This document shows positions 39,208 through 47,457 of a DNA stretch of 47,457 nucleotides, piece by piece (the first letter of the stretch is position 1; the number at the start of each line of letters is the position of its first letter). The position numbers and the translations under genes are program-made. The notes below the pieces were generated by a model, which saw only the letters and a list, made by a program, of their open reading frames with translations, had not been told where the DNA came from and searched no databases. Origin of the DNA: Micromonospora rosaria (GTDB lineage Bacteria; Actinomycetota; Actinomycetes; Mycobacteriales; Micromonosporaceae). The stretch is taken from positions 1-47,457 of the forward strand of contig NZ_LRQV01000046.1 of assembly GCF_001567585.1 (NCBI RefSeq), given 5' to 3'.

Positions 39208-41415
39208 TCACCCGCGGCGGCCCTGGAGCCAGCGCATGACGTCGTTGGGGAGGGAGTTCTGCCGGTCCTCGGTCGTCGGGGTGGGGCGGGGGGTCGGGCG
39301 GCGGGGTTCGCCGGCCAGCTCCCGGCTGGGCGGGGTGAACCGGCGGACCTCCTGGCCCTCGACGGCGGTCGAGATGACCTCGGCGACCCCGGTGATCACC
39401 CGGGCCTGCACGGCGGCGCCGACGGAGTCGCTCGGGTCGTCCGGGTTGGCGGCGATACCGGCCACCGCGACCTGCGGGGTGAAGCCGACGAAGCTCTCCG
39501 TGGCGGCCCGCTCCGAGCTGCCGGTCTTGCCGGCGACCGGCCGGCCGTCGAGGATCCGGTTCACGGCGGTGGCCGTACCGCCGTTGCACTGCCCGTACGA
39601 GGACTGCTGGCCGACCGGGCAGCGGGCCGCGTCGGTGGCGGCGCGGGCCACGTCGGCGTCGAGCACCCGCCGGCAGGACGGGTCGCCGACCGGCACCCGG
39701 TCACCGTTCGGGGCGGTCACCGACAGCACCGGGGTCGGGGCGCAGTACAGGCCCTCGGCGGCCACGGTGGCGTACGCGTTGGCCAGGTCCAACGGGGTGG
39801 TGGCGGCCACGCCGAGGGTGAACGAGCCCCAGTCCGCGGCGTTGTTCTCGGCGAAGGTGGCGTCGGCCTCGGCGCGGAAGGTGATGCCGAGACGCTGGGC
39901 CATCTCCACCACCTTGTCCTGGCCGACCTGTTCGGCGAGCCAGACGAAGTACGTGTTCACCGACCGGCCGAAGCCGTCCCACATCATCCGGTACCCGTCC
40001 ATCCACGCCGGGTTGGCGTTGGCCGGGCACCAGCGGCCGTCGCAGGTCGCGTCGCCGGGGTCGGCCGGGTAGCGGGTGGGCAGCCGGCTGGGCGCGTCGA
40101 AGCCGGTGGCGAGGGTACGCCCGTTCTCCAGCGCGGCAAGCATGGTGAACAGCTTGAAGGTCGACCCGGCCTGGTACCCCTCGACGCTGCCGCCACCGGC
40201 GACCAACTGGTTGACCGTGTGGGGGTGGTTGTCCTGCCCGTCCGGGTTGGCCGCCAGGCTGTAGTGCCGGTTCACGGCCAGGGCGAGGACCTTCCCGGTG
40301 CCCGGCTCGACCGCCGCGATCGGCAGCGCCCGCTTGTTGTCGTAGTCGTAGACGGCGGTGGCCTGGCGCTGGGCGGTGGCCTGCACGTCCGGGTCGAGGG
40401 TGGTGACGACGGTGTACCCGCCCCGGCGCAGCGCCTGCTCGCGCTCCTCGGCGGTGGCGCCGAAGGCCGGCTGCTCCAGCCACCAGCGGCGCAGGTAGTC
40501 GCAGAAGAAGCCCCAGCCGGTGTCGTCGCCGTTCGGGGCGGCGGTGCAGCCGTTGGGCTGCCCGGTCGGGTTCAGAATCAGCTCCTCGGCCTTGGCCCGG
40601 TCGGCCTGCTCGACGGTGATCGCCCCGGTGGTGACCATCGAGTCGAGCACGTACGACCGCCGGTTCAGGGCCGCGTCGGCGTCACCGTCGATCGGGCTGT
40701 ACTGGTCCGGCGACTGCACCAGCCCGGCCAGCAGGGCCGCCTCGGCCAGGGTCAGCTCCGCCGGGGGCTTGGCGAAGTAGCGCTGGCTGGCGGCGGCGAC
40801 CCCGTACGCGCCGGAGCCGAAGTAGGCGATGTTGAGGTACCCGTTGAGGATCTCGTCCTTGCTGAGCCGGTCCTCCAGCGCGGCGGCGTACCGGATCTCC
40901 TGGAGCTTGCGCCCGACGGTCTGCTCGGTGGCCGCGGCCCGCTCCTCGGCGCTCAGGCTCGGGTCGTTCTTGAGCACGTTGCGGACGTACTGCATGGTCA
41001 GCGTGGAGCCGCCCTGGGTGCTGCCGTCGGCGGTGGCGACCAGGGCCCGGAGCATGCCGCGCAGGTCCACGCCGCCGTGCTCGTAGAAGCGGCGGTCCTC
41101 GGCGGCCACGATCGCCTGCCGCATCACCGGCGCGATCTCCGTCAGCGGCACGTCGGTACGGTTGACGTCGTAGAACGTGGTGATCAGCGTGGTGCCGTCG
41201 TTGGCGTAGAGGTAGGACCGCTGCGGGGTGGCCGGGGTGCGCAGCGCCGCCGGCAGGTCCGCGTACGCCTCGAGCGCCGAACGCGCGGTGAGACCGAGCA
41301 GGAGGTTGCCCGGCAGCGCGGCGACCGCGACGGCCAGACCGACGAGCACGCCGGCGAGCAGCACGGTGAACAGCCTCGACAGCGGGGTCCGGGATGACGG
41401 CATGGTTCCCAGCAT
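39208..41415 (-). CDS. Bifunctional penicillin-binding protein (glycosyltransferase/transpeptidase)
   Basis: A 735-residue class A PBP. A single N-terminal span (about residues 13-45) anchors it. The glycosyltransferase domain contains the catalytic Glu106 in AAEDRRFYEHGG, the GGSTLTMQYVRN block and RKLQEIRYAAALE. The transpeptidase domain has Ser418-x-x-Lys421 (GSTFK), SVN (485-487) and KTG at 630, all three active-site motifs. A Cys pair (CDGRWC) may form a disulfide. The C-terminus is Pro-rich and short. It polymerises and cross-links peptidoglycan at the cell surface. ATG 41415 is preferred over GTG 41421 by its spacing from GGAGG. It is one of several cell-wall genes in the window. Confidence 0.93.
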   Translation of the reverse strand: MLGTMPSSRTPLSRLFTVLLAGVLVGLAVAVAALPGNLLLGLTARSALEAYADLPAALRTPATPQRSYLYANDGTTLITTFYDVNRTDVPLTEIAPVMRQAIVAAEDRRFYEHGGVDLRGMLRALVATADGSTQGGSTLTMQYVRNVLKNDPSLSAEERAAATEQTVGRKLQEIRYAAALEDRLSKDEILNGYLNIAYFGSGAYGVAAASQRYFAKPPAELTLAEAALLAGLVQSPDQYSPIDGDADAALNRRSYVLDSMVTTGAITVEQADRAKAEELILNPTGQPNGCTAAPNGDDTGWGFFCDYLRRWWLEQPAFGATAEEREQALRRGGYTVVTTLDPDVQATAQRQATAVYDYDNKRALPIAAVEPGTGKVLALAVNRHYSLAANPDGQDNHPHTVNQLVAGGGSVEGYQAGSTFKLFTMLAALENGRTLATGFDAPSRLPTRYPADPGDATCDGRWCPANANPAWMDGYRMMWDGFGRSVNTYFVWLAEQVGQDKVVEMAQRLGITFRAEADATFAENNAADWGSFTLGVAATTPLDLANAYATVAAEGLYCAPTPVLSVTAPNGDRVPVGDPSCRRVLDADVARAATDAARCPVGQQSSYGQCNGGTATAVNRILDGRPVAGKTGSSERAATESFVGFTPQVAVAGIAANPDDPSDSVGAAVQARVITGVAEVISTAVEGQEVRRFTPPSRELAGEPRRPTPRPTPTTEDRQNSLPNDVMRWLQGRRG

Positions 41416-41482
41416 TGCCACGTTCCTCCGTGTCCGACCACCGTCGGCCGCTCCGTGTCGTCCATCTCACCTGCGAAAACGG

Positions 41483-42256
41483 TCACGGTGCGGGTGGTGT
41501 GGTGGAGAGGCTGGCGCTGGCGGCGTCGCGGGCGATGGCGGCCGGGACGAGCCGGCCGGAGCGGTAGCCGATGCCGATTCCGGCGATCAGCACGGCGATC
41601 GCCCCGAAGGTCTGCAACGAGCCGATCAGGGCCCCGCCGAGACCGAGCAGCGGGGCGGCGACCATCAGCAGGGTGCCGTCGCCGATGCTGAACATCCCCG
41701 AGCGGGCCACCGCCCAGCCGGTCAGGAACCAGCCCACGCTGTAGCAGCAGGCGCCGACCAGGACCAGGGAGCGGGCCGTGGTGCCGAAGACCGGGGTCTG
41801 CTCGGCGAAGCCGGCGAACGGGAGCATCAGCACCGTGCCGGCGATGCTGACCAGCAGCCCGGCGGTGGCCGTCCGGCGGCTGCGGGTGGCCGCCAGCAGT
41901 CCGGTCAGCGCCAGCAGGGCGAGCAGGCCGAGCCAGACCGCGGCGACCCAGCCGATCAGGTACACCGGGCGGCCGTCGGCGGGGTACGGGTCGTTGCCCA
42001 CCCCGCCGTCGCTGGCCATGGCGACGACGCCGTAGAGGATCGCGTACGCCGGCAGCAGCCAGACCGCCGCGCGGGCCAGCCGGCGCACCGACCAGGCCCA
42101 GGTGGCGTTGGTCGCCGGGCCGGCCGGGGTCGGGTCGACGACGAACGGCAGCACCCCGAACCCGCCCCCGGTACGCCGGGTGCCCAGCGGACCGGCGGGG
42201 TCGTGCGCGCCGGGTACCGGGGCCGAGGACCACACCCTGTTCACCGGATCCTTCAT
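41483..42256 (-). CDS. Six-span hypothetical membrane protein
   Basis: A 257-residue protein. A hydrophilic N-terminal 50 residues (Pro/Gly-rich) precede about six hydrophobic spans between residues 60 and 235, for example AVWLLPAYAILYGVVAMA and YLIGWVAAVWLGLLALLAL. No family motif recognised. The ATG is preceded by GAGGTG. It lies 67 bases upstream of the PBP gene on the same strand, so co-transcription is possible but no functional link can be shown. Confidence 0.75.
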   Translation of the reverse strand: MKDPVNRVWSSAPVPGAHDPAGPLGTRRTGGGFGVLPFVVDPTPAGPATNATWAWSVRRLARAAVWLLPAYAILYGVVAMASDGGVGNDPYPADGRPVYLIGWVAAVWLGLLALLALTGLLAATRSRRTATAGLLVSIAGTVLMLPFAGFAEQTPVFGTTARSLVLVGACCYSVGWFLTGWAVARSGMFSIGDGTLLMVAAPLLGLGGALIGSLQTFGAIAVLIAGIGIGYRSGRLVPAAIARDAASASLSTTPPAP

Positions 42257-42295
42257 GCGTCACCTCGCTTCCTGCGGGGCGGTACGCCGACGCAC

Positions 42296-42359
42296 CGGCG
42301 CCCCGGCGCCCGCTCACCAACCCGTCCTGGGACCGATCGTGGCAGGCGCCGGGGCGCCG
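42296..42359. repeat. 15-bp perfect stem in the spacer between membrane-protein and SPFH genes
   Basis: CGGCGCCCCGGCGCC (42296-42310) and GGCGCCGGGGCGCCG (42345-42359) pair perfectly, with a 34-base loop. Each arm is itself nearly palindromic. It is followed by a short AT-rich stretch (42363-42380) that may hold a promoter for the minus-strand gene. Confidence 0.55.
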
Positions 42360-42460
42360 CATGAGGATTATTCACATGTGTCGACCGGGCCGGCGGCGAC
42401 CCGCCGGGCGACCCGGTCAGCCGCGCCGGGGGACGGTCCGCAGCCCGTCCCCCGGCCCGG

Positions 42461-43570
42461 TCAGCCGCGTTCCCGCTGCTCGGCGGGGTCGGCCACCAGG
42501 CTGGCCGGCGAGACCGGCTCCGGTGCTGGCAGCCCCGGCGCCGGCTTGCTCCCGGCCGCCTGCGCCTCGGCGACCCGTACCTCGTCGTGGATCTCCTGGG
42601 CCGCCGCGGCGGCGGCCTGGGCGGCCTCGGCGGCCTCCCGCTCCACCTCGCTGGCCCCGTCGGAGGCCTCCTTCGAGGGCACGTCGCCGACCATCTGGCT
42701 CAACCCGCCGAGCGCGCCACCCATGCCCTCCAGGGCCCGGGTCAGCTCGGTCGGCACGATCCAGACCTTGTTGGCGGTGCCGTTGGCGATCTGCGGGAGC
42801 GCCTGGAGGTACTGGTAGGCCAGCACCTTTTGGCTCGGGTTGGCCTGGTGGATGGCGTCGAAGACGGTCCGGATCGCCTTGGCCTGACCCTCGGCCTGCA
42901 GGATCCGGGCCTGCCGGTCACCGTCGGCGCGCAGCACCGCGGCCTGCTTCTCACCCTCGGCGGAGAGGATCTGCGACTGCTTGTGTCCCTCGGCGTTGAG
43001 GATCGCCGCCCGGCGGTCCCGCTCGGCGCGCATCTGCTTCTCCATCGAGTCACGGATGCTCGGCGGCGGCTCGATCGCCTTGATCTCGACCCGGGTCACC
43101 TTGATGCCCCAGCGTCCGGTGGTCTCGTCGAGCACGCCGGACAGGTGCCGGTTGATCTCCTCCCGGCTGGTCAGCGCCCGCTCCAGGTCCAGCGAGCCGA
43201 TCACGTTCCGCAGCGTGGTCACGGTCAACTGCTCGATCGCCTGGAGGAAGTTCGAGATCTCGTAGGTGGCCCGGACCGAGTCGACGACCTTGAAGTAGAG
43301 CACCGTGTCGATCGACACGACCAGGTTGTCGGAGGTGATCACCGGCTGCGGCGGGAAGCTGACCACCTGCTCGCGCATGTCGACCTTGGTCCGGACCGCG
43401 TCGATGAACGGGACCAGCACGTTGAGCCCCGGGTTCAGGGTGCGCTTGTACCGCCCCAGCCGCTCCACCACGTCCTGCCGCTGCTGCGGCACGATCCGGA
43501 TGGACTTGGCCAGCGTGATCACGCCGATCAGCGCGACGGCGATCAGCATGACCGGGATTATGAACTCCAT
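42461..43570 (-). CDS. SPFH/Band-7 (stomatin-like) membrane protein
   Basis: A 369-residue protein. One N-terminal membrane segment (about 3-21) is followed by an SPFH domain (about 22-180) with RIVPQQRQDVVERLGRY and PPQPVITSDNLVV. An Ala/Glu-rich coiled coil (about 185-240; AILNAEGHKQSQILSAEGE) and a long acidic Ala-rich tail follow. Such proteins form ring- or cage-like assemblies at the membrane, often acting with NfeD in membrane microdomains or as protease scaffolds. It is last in nfeD-SPFH2-SPFH1, with AAAGGTGAG before the ATG. Confidence 0.92.
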   Translation of the reverse strand: MEFIIPVMLIAVALIGVITLAKSIRIVPQQRQDVVERLGRYKRTLNPGLNVLVPFIDAVRTKVDMREQVVSFPPQPVITSDNLVVSIDTVLYFKVVDSVRATYEISNFLQAIEQLTVTTLRNVIGSLDLERALTSREEINRHLSGVLDETTGRWGIKVTRVEIKAIEPPPSIRDSMEKQMRAERDRRAAILNAEGHKQSQILSAEGEKQAAVLRADGDRQARILQAEGQAKAIRTVFDAIHQANPSQKVLAYQYLQALPQIANGTANKVWIVPTELTRALEGMGGALGGLSQMVGDVPSKEASDGASEVEREAAEAAQAAAAAAQEIHDEVRVAEAQAAGSKPAPGLPAPEPVSPASLVADPAEQRERG

Positions 43571-43596
43571 TCACTCACCTTTCCGCTCGGGGCGGC

Positions 43597-44169
43597 TCAT
43601 GACAGCGGGGACCTCGTCCCCGCCGGACCGGGCGGCGTGCCCTGGTCCATCACATTCGGGGGCGGCTCGATGCTGCGAACCTCGACGCGGGTCACCGTGA
43701 TGCCCCACCGTCCGGTGGTCTCGGCGAGCGCGCCGGACAACTGCCGGGCGATCTCCTCCCGGCCGGTCACCGTCCGCTCCAGGTCGAGCGCGCCGACCAC
43801 GGTGCGCAGCGTGGTCACCGCGAGCAGGTCGAGGGCCCGGCCGACGTCCGCGACCTCGTACGTGGCGCGGACCGGGTCGGCCACCGTGTACCGCAGGCCG
43901 ACGCCGACCGACACCACCACGTCGTCCGCGGTGACCACCGGCTGCGGCGGCAGGTCACGCACCTGCTCGCCCAGGTCGACCTCGGCTCGGACGGCGTCCA
44001 CGAACGGCACCAGCACGGCCCGTCCCGGCGCCAGGGTTCGATGGTACTTCCCCAGCCGCTCCACCAGGTCCCGGCGGTGCGCCGGCACGGTCCGCACCGA
44101 CCTGGTCAGGACGGCGGCCACCCCGACCACCACTCCGGCGGTCAGCAGCCCCGCGGCGACGGGCTCCAT
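43597..44169 (-). CDS. Truncated second SPFH-domain protein
   Basis: A 190-residue paralogue of the neighbouring SPFH protein. It has an N-terminal span, then RTVPAHRRDLVERLGKY and PPQPVVTADDVVV aligned to the full-length copy, and it ends just after the EPPPNVMDQ position. The coiled coil and tail are missing. A clean stop and a good ribosome-binding site (GAGAGGTGAG) suggest a real short protein rather than a frameshifted pseudogene. It lies 26 bases before the full-length gene and four after nfeD. It might modify assembly of the longer SPFH ring, or be a decaying duplicate. Confidence 0.8.
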   Translation of the reverse strand: MEPVAAGLLTAGVVVGVAAVLTRSVRTVPAHRRDLVERLGKYHRTLAPGRAVLVPFVDAVRAEVDLGEQVRDLPPQPVVTADDVVVSVGVGLRYTVADPVRATYEVADVGRALDLLAVTTLRTVVGALDLERTVTGREEIARQLSGALAETTGRWGITVTRVEVRSIEPPPNVMDQGTPPGPAGTRSPLS

Positions 44170-44173
44170 CGGC

Positions 44174-44647
44174 TCACCTCTCCACCCCGGGCAGCTCACC
44201 GCTGGGCGTGATCTCGTCCCGCCAGACCAGGGCGGTGGCGCCCTGGACCTTGATCACCTGCACCCGTTCGCCGGGCGCGAAGACCTGGGTGGCGTCGTAC
44301 GACCGGGCGCTCCACAACTCGCCGTCGATCTTGATCATGCCATGGTCGACGTCGACCTGCTCCAGGACCAGCGCGGTCGAGCCCTCGATCGCCTCGACGC
44401 CGAAGGGCTGCTCGCCGCTCTCCAGAGCGGTCCGCCGGTGCCGGCGGATGGTCGGCCGGGCCGCGAGGGTGGTCAGCGCGGAGACCACCGCGAAGACGAC
44501 CGCCTGCACCGCCACCGGCGCACCCAGCGCCGCCGCGCCCGCCGCCGCGAACGCGCCGACCGCGAACATGATCAGAAACAGCGTCGCCGTGAAGATCTCG
44601 GCGACCGCCAGCACCACTCCCAGCACGATCCACAGCACGGCGTCCAC
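44174..44647 (-). CDS. NfeD-family membrane protein
   Basis: A 157-residue short NfeD protein (without the protease domain). Three or four N-terminal hydrophobic spans (residues 4-60; VLWIVLGVVLAVAEIF) and a C-terminal OB-fold domain (about 78-145) with EGSTALVLEQVDVDHGMIKIDGELWSA are typical. It is the first gene of an operon with two SPFH proteins, and NfeD-SPFH partnership is known in many bacteria. The GTG start is supported by AGGGTG overlap and family alignment. Function is structural or regulatory at the membrane. Confidence 0.9.
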   Translation of the reverse strand: MDAVLWIVLGVVLAVAEIFTATLFLIMFAVGAFAAAGAAALGAPVAVQAVVFAVVSALTTLAARPTIRRHRRTALESGEQPFGVEAIEGSTALVLEQVDVDHGMIKIDGELWSARSYDATQVFAPGERVQVIKVQGATALVWRDEITPSGELPGVER

Positions 44648-44735
44648 CCTTCGATCGTGACACGTCCACGCACGTCCCGCCGAATGCCATGATCAGTAGG
44701 CTCAATCTCCGAACCGCGAGTCGAGGAGGACCGCC

Positions 44736-46049
44736 GTGTCGCTGGCGCCCGACACCGCCCGCCGGGTGGACGCGCTCGTCACCGGGGCCCAGGCCAGCGG
44801 CCGGGCCCCCTCGCTGCTGGTCGGCGTCGTCCGGGACGGCGCCCTCACCCACCTCGCGGGCGCCGGCGAGCACCCCCGACCGGACGCCGACCGGCAGTAC
44901 CGGCTCGGCTCGATCACCAAGACCATGACCGCCGTCCTGGTGCTGGCCCACCGCGACGCCGGCCGGCTGGCCCTCGACGACCCGCTGGACCGGTACCTGC
45001 CGGGCACCCCGCTCGCCCCGCGCACCCTGCGCCAACTCCTCGGCCACGCCAGCGGCCTGCAACGGGAGCCCGACGGCCCCTGGTGGGAACGCTCCGCCGG
45101 TGGCGACCTGGCCAGCCTGCTCGCCGGGCTCACCCCGGGCAAGGTCGCCCTGGCCCCGCACGCCGCCTACCACTACTCGAACCTGGCGTACGGGCTGCTC
45201 GGCGGGGTGCTCGAACGGGTCACCGGCACGCCCTGGTGGACGCTGCTGACCCGGCACGTCCTCGACCCGCTCGGCCTGACCCGCACCACGTACCAGGCCA
45301 GCGAGCCGTACGCCCGGGGGTACGTGGTGCACCCCTGGCACGACACGCTGCGCGAGGAGCCGCGTACCGACACCGGGGCGATGGCCCCCGCCGGGCAGCT
45401 CTGGTCCACCGCCACCGACCTGGCCCGCTGGGCGGCCTTCCTGGCCGACCCCGATCCGGGGGTGCTCGCGCCGGAGACGCTCACCGAGATGTGCACCCCG
45501 GTGGCGATCAACGACCTCGACTCGTGGACCGGCGGCCACGGGCTCGGCCTGGAGCTGTACCGCGACGGCGACCGGGTGTACGTCGGGCACGGCGGGTCGA
45601 TGCCCGGGTACGTGGCCGCCCTGGCGGTGCACCGGCCCACCCGTACCGGCGTGATCGGTTTCGCCAACTCGTACGGCCTGCGCGGCGGGCACATCGGCGC
45701 GCTCGCCCGGCAGGTGCTGACCCTGGTGCTGGACGCCGAACCGACGCCGGTGGCCCCGTGGCGCCCGGCCACCGCCCCACCCCCGGCCGCCCTGGCCGAC
45801 CTCACCGGCCGCTGGTGGTGGATGGGGTACGAGTACGAACTGCGCGCCGAGGCCGACGGCACCCTGCTCGCCGGCCCGGTGGGCAGCCCCACCCTGCGGT
45901 TCACCCCGGAGGGGCCGGACCGGTGGCGGGGCCGCTCCGGCGCGCAGCACGGGGAGATCCTGTCGGTGCTGCGCGACGAGGCCGGCCACCCGGTGGCCCT
46001 GGACATCGCCACCTTCGTCTTCACCCGCTCCCCCGACCAGGAACCCTGA
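44736..46049 (+). CDS. Serine hydrolase of the class C beta-lactamase/PBP-like family
   Basis: A 437-residue protein without a clear signal peptide. The catalytic Ser59-x-x-Lys62 (GSITK), Tyr147-Ser-Asn (YHYSN) and His285-Gly-Gly (VGHGGSMPGY) motifs are all present, so the beta-lactamase fold is active in principle. The C-terminal 80 residues form an extra beta-rich domain (LTGRWWWMGYEYEL), common in esterase or D-aminopeptidase-like members. Cytoplasmic location and lack of leader argue against a resistance role. The GTG start has GAGGAGGA five bases upstream. It is divergent from the nfeD operon. Confidence 0.88.
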   Translation: MSLAPDTARRVDALVTGAQASGRAPSLLVGVVRDGALTHLAGAGEHPRPDADRQYRLGSITKTMTAVLVLAHRDAGRLALDDPLDRYLPGTPLAPRTLRQLLGHASGLQREPDGPWWERSAGGDLASLLAGLTPGKVALAPHAAYHYSNLAYGLLGGVLERVTGTPWWTLLTRHVLDPLGLTRTTYQASEPYARGYVVHPWHDTLREEPRTDTGAMAPAGQLWSTATDLARWAAFLADPDPGVLAPETLTEMCTPVAINDLDSWTGGHGLGLELYRDGDRVYVGHGGSMPGYVAALAVHRPTRTGVIGFANSYGLRGGHIGALARQVLTLVLDAEPTPVAPWRPATAPPPAALADLTGRWWWMGYEYELRAEADGTLLAGPVGSPTLRFTPEGPDRWRGRSGAQHGEILSVLRDEAGHPVALDIATFVFTRSPDQEP

Positions 46050-46079
46050 CCCACCCGGCCCGGCCGCCCCCGCCCCGCG

Positions 46080-46904
46080 TCAGGCCAGGGCGTCGGGCGG
46101 CTCGGTGACGAAGTCGATCAGACGCTCCATCGCGGTGATCAGCGGAGTCTCCACGTCGGCGAAACTGTCCACCCGGGACAGGACGTGCCGCCACATGTCG
46201 GCGGGGTCGGCGACGCCCAGCGCCGCGCAGACCCCCTCCTTCCACGGCCGCCCCGGCGGCACCACCGGCCACGCCGCGATGCCCAGCGCCGCCGGCTTCA
46301 CCGCCTGCCACACGTCGACGTACGGATGCCCGGTCACCAGCACGTACGGGGAGTCGACCCGGGCCACCAGCCGGCTCTCCTTGCTGCCCGGCACCAGGTG
46401 GTCGACGAGCACACCGAGACGCCGGGTCGGGCCCGGGGCGAAGTCACGCACCTGCGCGTCGAGCGCGTCGATGCCGTCCAGCGGCTCCACCACGACCCCC
46501 TCGATCCGCAGGTCGTCGCCCCAGATCCGCTCCACCAGCGCGGCGTCGTGGACACCCTCCACCCAGATCCGGCTGGCCCGCGCCACCCGCGCCCGTACCC
46601 CGTCGACCGCGACCGACCCGGAGGCGGTCCGGCGGCGGGCGGCGGGCACCGGCGTGCGGGCCGGCCGGCGCAGGGTCACCGGCGCCCCGTCGAGCAGGAA
46701 CGCCGCCGGCAGCAGCGGGAAGTTGCGCCGCCGGCCGTGCCGGTCCTCCAGCACCACCGCGCCGGAGTCGAACCCGACCACCGCGCCGCAGAACCCGGAG
46801 TCGGCGTCCTCGACCACGAGGTCGACCTCGGCGTCCACCTCGGGAATCGTCCGGCGCCGCCGCCAGTTTCCGGCCAGTACGTCCTCGCCGTATCGCCCTG
46901 CCAT
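46080..46904 (-). CDS. DUF3097 family protein
   Basis: A 274-residue actinobacterial conserved protein. It begins MAGRYGEDVLAGNWRRRRTIPEV, the usual DUF3097 opening. A later portion, with RIWVEGVHDAALVERIWG and YVLVTGHPYVDVWQAVKP, looks Toprim-like: a Glu in an early VEG loop and later acidic residues. This would suggest a nucleic-acid-handling role, but that is inference. The ATG is seven bases after a minus-strand TACCGT, so a leaderless transcript is likely. It is convergent with the serine hydrolase and divergent from the gene at the right edge, a neighbourhood often near hemW/hrcA in actinobacteria. Confidence 0.88.
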   Translation of the reverse strand: MAGRYGEDVLAGNWRRRRTIPEVDAEVDLVVEDADSGFCGAVVGFDSGAVVLEDRHGRRRNFPLLPAAFLLDGAPVTLRRPARTPVPAARRRTASGSVAVDGVRARVARASRIWVEGVHDAALVERIWGDDLRIEGVVVEPLDGIDALDAQVRDFAPGPTRRLGVLVDHLVPGSKESRLVARVDSPYVLVTGHPYVDVWQAVKPAALGIAAWPVVPPGRPWKEGVCAALGVADPADMWRHVLSRVDSFADVETPLITAMERLIDFVTEPPDALA

Positions 46905-46911
46905 GCCGAGC

Positions 46912-46917
46912 ACGGTA
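46912..46917 (-). promoter_or_regulatory. -10 box of the DUF3097 gene (probable leaderless transcript)
   Basis: TACCGT on the minus strand, seven bases from the ATG, with no ribosome-binding site. Confidence 0.45.
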
Positions 46918-47079
46918 ACCCGCGAGCGGCCCCGGCCCACCCCCGGCGCGCCGCCCGGCCAGGCCTGCGAACAGGGCGAAAACGGTGCGGCACAGGGCAT
47001 TCCACGCATGGTCGGCGAGGCGGGCCGGGGCCGCCGGACGGGTGCCCCGGCAGTCGAGACAGAGGCGCCGCTCACCACG

Positions 47080-47085
47080 TACTCT
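47080..47085 (+). promoter_or_regulatory. -10 box at the right-edge gene (probable leaderless transcript)
   Basis: TACTCT seven bases before ATG 47093, with no ribosome-binding site between. Confidence 0.45.
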
Positions 47086-47092
47086 TCTCTGC

Positions 47093-47457
47093 ATGTCCTC
47101 CCCAGCAACGGGCGCAGACACCCTTGCTCCGCGCCGGTCCAGCCGGTTCGTGGCCTGGGTCCGCGCGTGGCGGGCCGGTCTGGTGCCCTTCGACGACGTC
47201 GCCGAGGAGATCGCCGGTGACGAGGAGCACCTGGTCGCGGACGCCCCCGGCACGTGGACCGACGTCCCGCTCTCCACCGCGCTGCCCACCCTGGCGAAGC
47301 TCTCCCCGGACGAGATCCGGCTGGTGCTGCCGGCCCCCGGCGACCCGCGCGGGCTGCCCGGGCCGGGCGACTTCACCGGCGCCGCGCTGCTCGCCGGCGA
47401 GGCCGTCGTCGCCGGGAGCCTGGGGCTGATCCCGCAGGTACGCACGCACACCTCCGG
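47093..47457 (+). CDS. N-terminal part of a conserved hypothetical protein
   Basis: The frame runs from ATG 47093 to the end of the window without a stop (121 complete codons). The visible protein has a hydrophilic start, RFVAWVRAWRAGLVPFDDVAEEI, a DEEHLVADAP segment and a LRLVLP-like strand (EIRLVLPAPGDPRG). No signal peptide or membrane span. I do not recognise a family. The divergent DUF3097 gene and the -10 box seven bases upstream support the start. The remainder lies outside the window. Confidence 0.7.
   Translation, partial: MSSPATGADTLAPRRSSRFVAWVRAWRAGLVPFDDVAEEIAGDEEHLVADAPGTWTDVPLSTALPTLAKLSPDEIRLVLPAPGDPRGLPGPGDFTGAALLAGEAVVAGSLGLIPQVRTHTS

Overview
The window is chromosomal DNA of a very GC-rich actinomycete. 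Strong G/C bias at third codon positions, frequent GTG starts, PucR, DUF3097 and NfeD-SPFH genes, carbohydrate importers without their own ATPase, and MurD2/MurL homologues all fit Micromonospora or a close relative. The genus is inferred from gene content, not from a marker gene. I see no rRNA, tRNA, CRISPR array, prophage or insertion sequence.

Left part (1-9.8 kb). A 3' fragment of a membrane-anchored protein and a DUF457 membrane hydrolase precede a six-gene plus-strand operon. The operon has a LacI regulator with a double operator on its own promoter, a lipoprotein sugar-binding protein, two permeases, a GH31 alpha-xylosidase of the YicI type and a GH1 beta-glucosidase. Together these would import and dismantle a xyloglucan- or isoprimeverose-like oligosaccharide. 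A long inverted repeat separates the operon from a convergent nucleotidyltransferase gene.

10-18 kb. A PolA-like exonuclease/polymerase is followed by a GlcNAc/chitobiose island: minus-strand rpiR-ngcE-ngcF-ngcG and a divergent BadF-type sugar kinase. Like the first importer, it has no ATP-binding subunit, so a shared MsiK-type ATPase elsewhere is likely.

18-24.2 kb. A 926-base gene-free stretch carries four different tandem-repeat families and a dispersed element. Then come an acyltransferase-3 membrane protein, an unrecognised protein, and the divergent pair murD2/murL, an alternative route to D-glutamate in peptidoglycan.

24.2-37.3 kb. A minus-strand peptide-utilisation cluster: a GntR regulator, then a nine-gene run (read in transcription order: M19 dipeptidase, peptide-binding lipoprotein, two permeases, an M24-fold protein with a degenerate metal site, an alpha/beta hydrolase, two ATPases, a second M19 dipeptidase), with a PucR regulator upstream. 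The two dipeptidase paralogues bracket the transporter.

37.4-47.5 kb. A small hypothetical protein, a SpoU rRNA methyltransferase, a large hairpin element, a bifunctional penicillin-binding protein, a six-span membrane protein, an nfeD-SPFH-SPFH operon with one truncated SPFH paralogue, a beta-lactamase-fold serine hydrolase, DUF3097, and the 5' end of another conserved protein. Several genes have a TAnnnT -10 box 5-7 bases before the start codon, suggesting leaderless mRNAs.
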